NCBI GenBank assembly: GCA_030538335.1
Contig: JAUNUE010000039.1
Location: 1-5,091, forward strand
Length of the DNA: 5,091 nucleotides
Reading direction: 5' to 3'
Source: Allobrachymonas sp.
Lineage (GTDB): Bacteria; Pseudomonadota; Gammaproteobacteria; Burkholderiales; Burkholderiaceae_C
A model generated the notes under the pieces. The model did no database searches. It saw nothing but the letters and a program-made list of their open reading frames with translations, and had not been told where the DNA came from. Shown here one piece after another: positions 4,699 to 5,091 of this stretch (within the stretch, counting starts at the first letter, position 1; each line of letters begins with the position of its first letter). The position numbers and the translations under genes were made by a program.

Positions 4699-5091
4699 GC
4701 TACCGAAATTCGTGACCGCCGCAAGCGTGAAGAGCGCAAGCACCGTTTGAACCGTGAAATCACCGCGTCTGAAGTGCGCCTCTCTGGCCCCGAGAACGAG
4801 CCGATGGGCATTGTCCCGATCCAGGAAGCCCTGCGTCTGGCGGGCGAAATGGATGTGGATCTGGTGGAAATTGCCGCCACAGCCAATCCGCCCGTGTGCC
4901 GCCTGATGGACTACGGCAAGTTCAAATACCAGGAACAGAAAAAAGCCGCCGAGGCCAAGGCCAAGCAGAAGGTGATTGATGTCAAGGAAGTGAAATTCCG
5001 CCCCGGTACCGACGACGGTGACTACAACATCAAGATGCGCAACATCCGCCGCTTTCTCGAAGAGGGCGACAAATGTAAAATCACGCTCCGC
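4696..5091 (+). CDS. infC: Translation initiation factor IF-3, 3' end cut by window
   Basis: IF3 binds the 30S subunit, keeps it apart from 50S and checks start codon and initiator tRNA. The window holds 132 codons; E. coli IF3 has 180 residues, so roughly 45-55 are missing at the C-terminus. Visible: a basic N-terminal stretch, RDRRKREERKHRLNREI (6-22); the N-terminal domain with VRLSG (27-31) and VDLVEIAATANPPVCRLMDYGKF (54-76), the last part being the family signature around Tyr73; the Lys/Ala-rich linker helix QEQKKAAEAKAKQK (79-92); and the start of the C-terminal domain with VKFRPGTDDGDY (99-110). The start is ATC at 4696, presumably read as fMet, as explained by the upstream in-frame stop. 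It is the second gene of the usual thrS-infC-rpmI-rplT cluster; rpmI and rplT would lie beyond the window. Confidence 0.96.
   Translation, partial: MATEIRDRRKREERKHRLNREITASEVRLSGPENEPMGIVPIQEALRLAGEMDVDLVEIAATANPPVCRLMDYGKFKYQEQKKAAEAKAKQKVIDVKEVKFRPGTDDGDYNIKMRNIRRFLEEGDKCKITLR

Overview
The window looks like a housekeeping stretch of a betaproteobacterial chromosome, most likely Burkholderiales and close to Comamonadaceae. This is inferred from protein character (the IF3 N-terminus read as [I/M]ATEIRDRRKREERKHRLNRE, the RsmD and CoaD sequences), from the high-GC coding sequence and from gene order; no database search was possible. No mobile element, phage, CRISPR array, tRNA or rRNA is visible.

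Layout. (1) Bases 1-1141, plus strand: the 3' part of rsmD (16S rRNA guanine-N2 methyltransferase), then after 13 nt coaD (phosphopantetheine adenylyltransferase). (2) Bases 1142-1399: a non-coding gap with a REP-like palindrome, a second long hairpin and a bidirectional intrinsic terminator that serves the convergent genes on both sides. (3) Bases 1400-2041, minus strand: a 213-aa conserved-looking protein of unknown function. (4) Bases 2042-2572: a 531-nt divergent intergenic region. Its right half reads as a structured leader of thrS: a 22-codon open frame with four Thr codons, a long hairpin, a strong intrinsic terminator, and a partial tandem copy of that terminator. (5) Bases 2573-4513: thrS (threonyl-tRNA synthetase), complete. 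(6) Bases 4514-4695: a 182-nt spacer with competing hairpins. (7) Bases 4696-5091: the 5' part of infC (initiation factor IF3), beginning with the non-canonical start codon ATC.

How the genes work together. rsmD, thrS and infC all serve translation, and thrS-infC is the start of the classic thrS-infC-rpmI-rplT cluster; coaD makes dephospho-CoA. The most interesting signal is the region upstream of thrS. A terminator lies 55 nt before the start codon. Its 5' arm is perfectly complementary over 8 nt to a segment at the end of the small Thr-containing frame. That geometry matches classical ribosome-mediated transcription attenuation sensing Thr-tRNA charging. It is a hypothesis from the sequence, not a demonstrated mechanism. 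Two low-GC patches with rare codons inside thrS, and the ATC start of infC, are the other points worth a second look.
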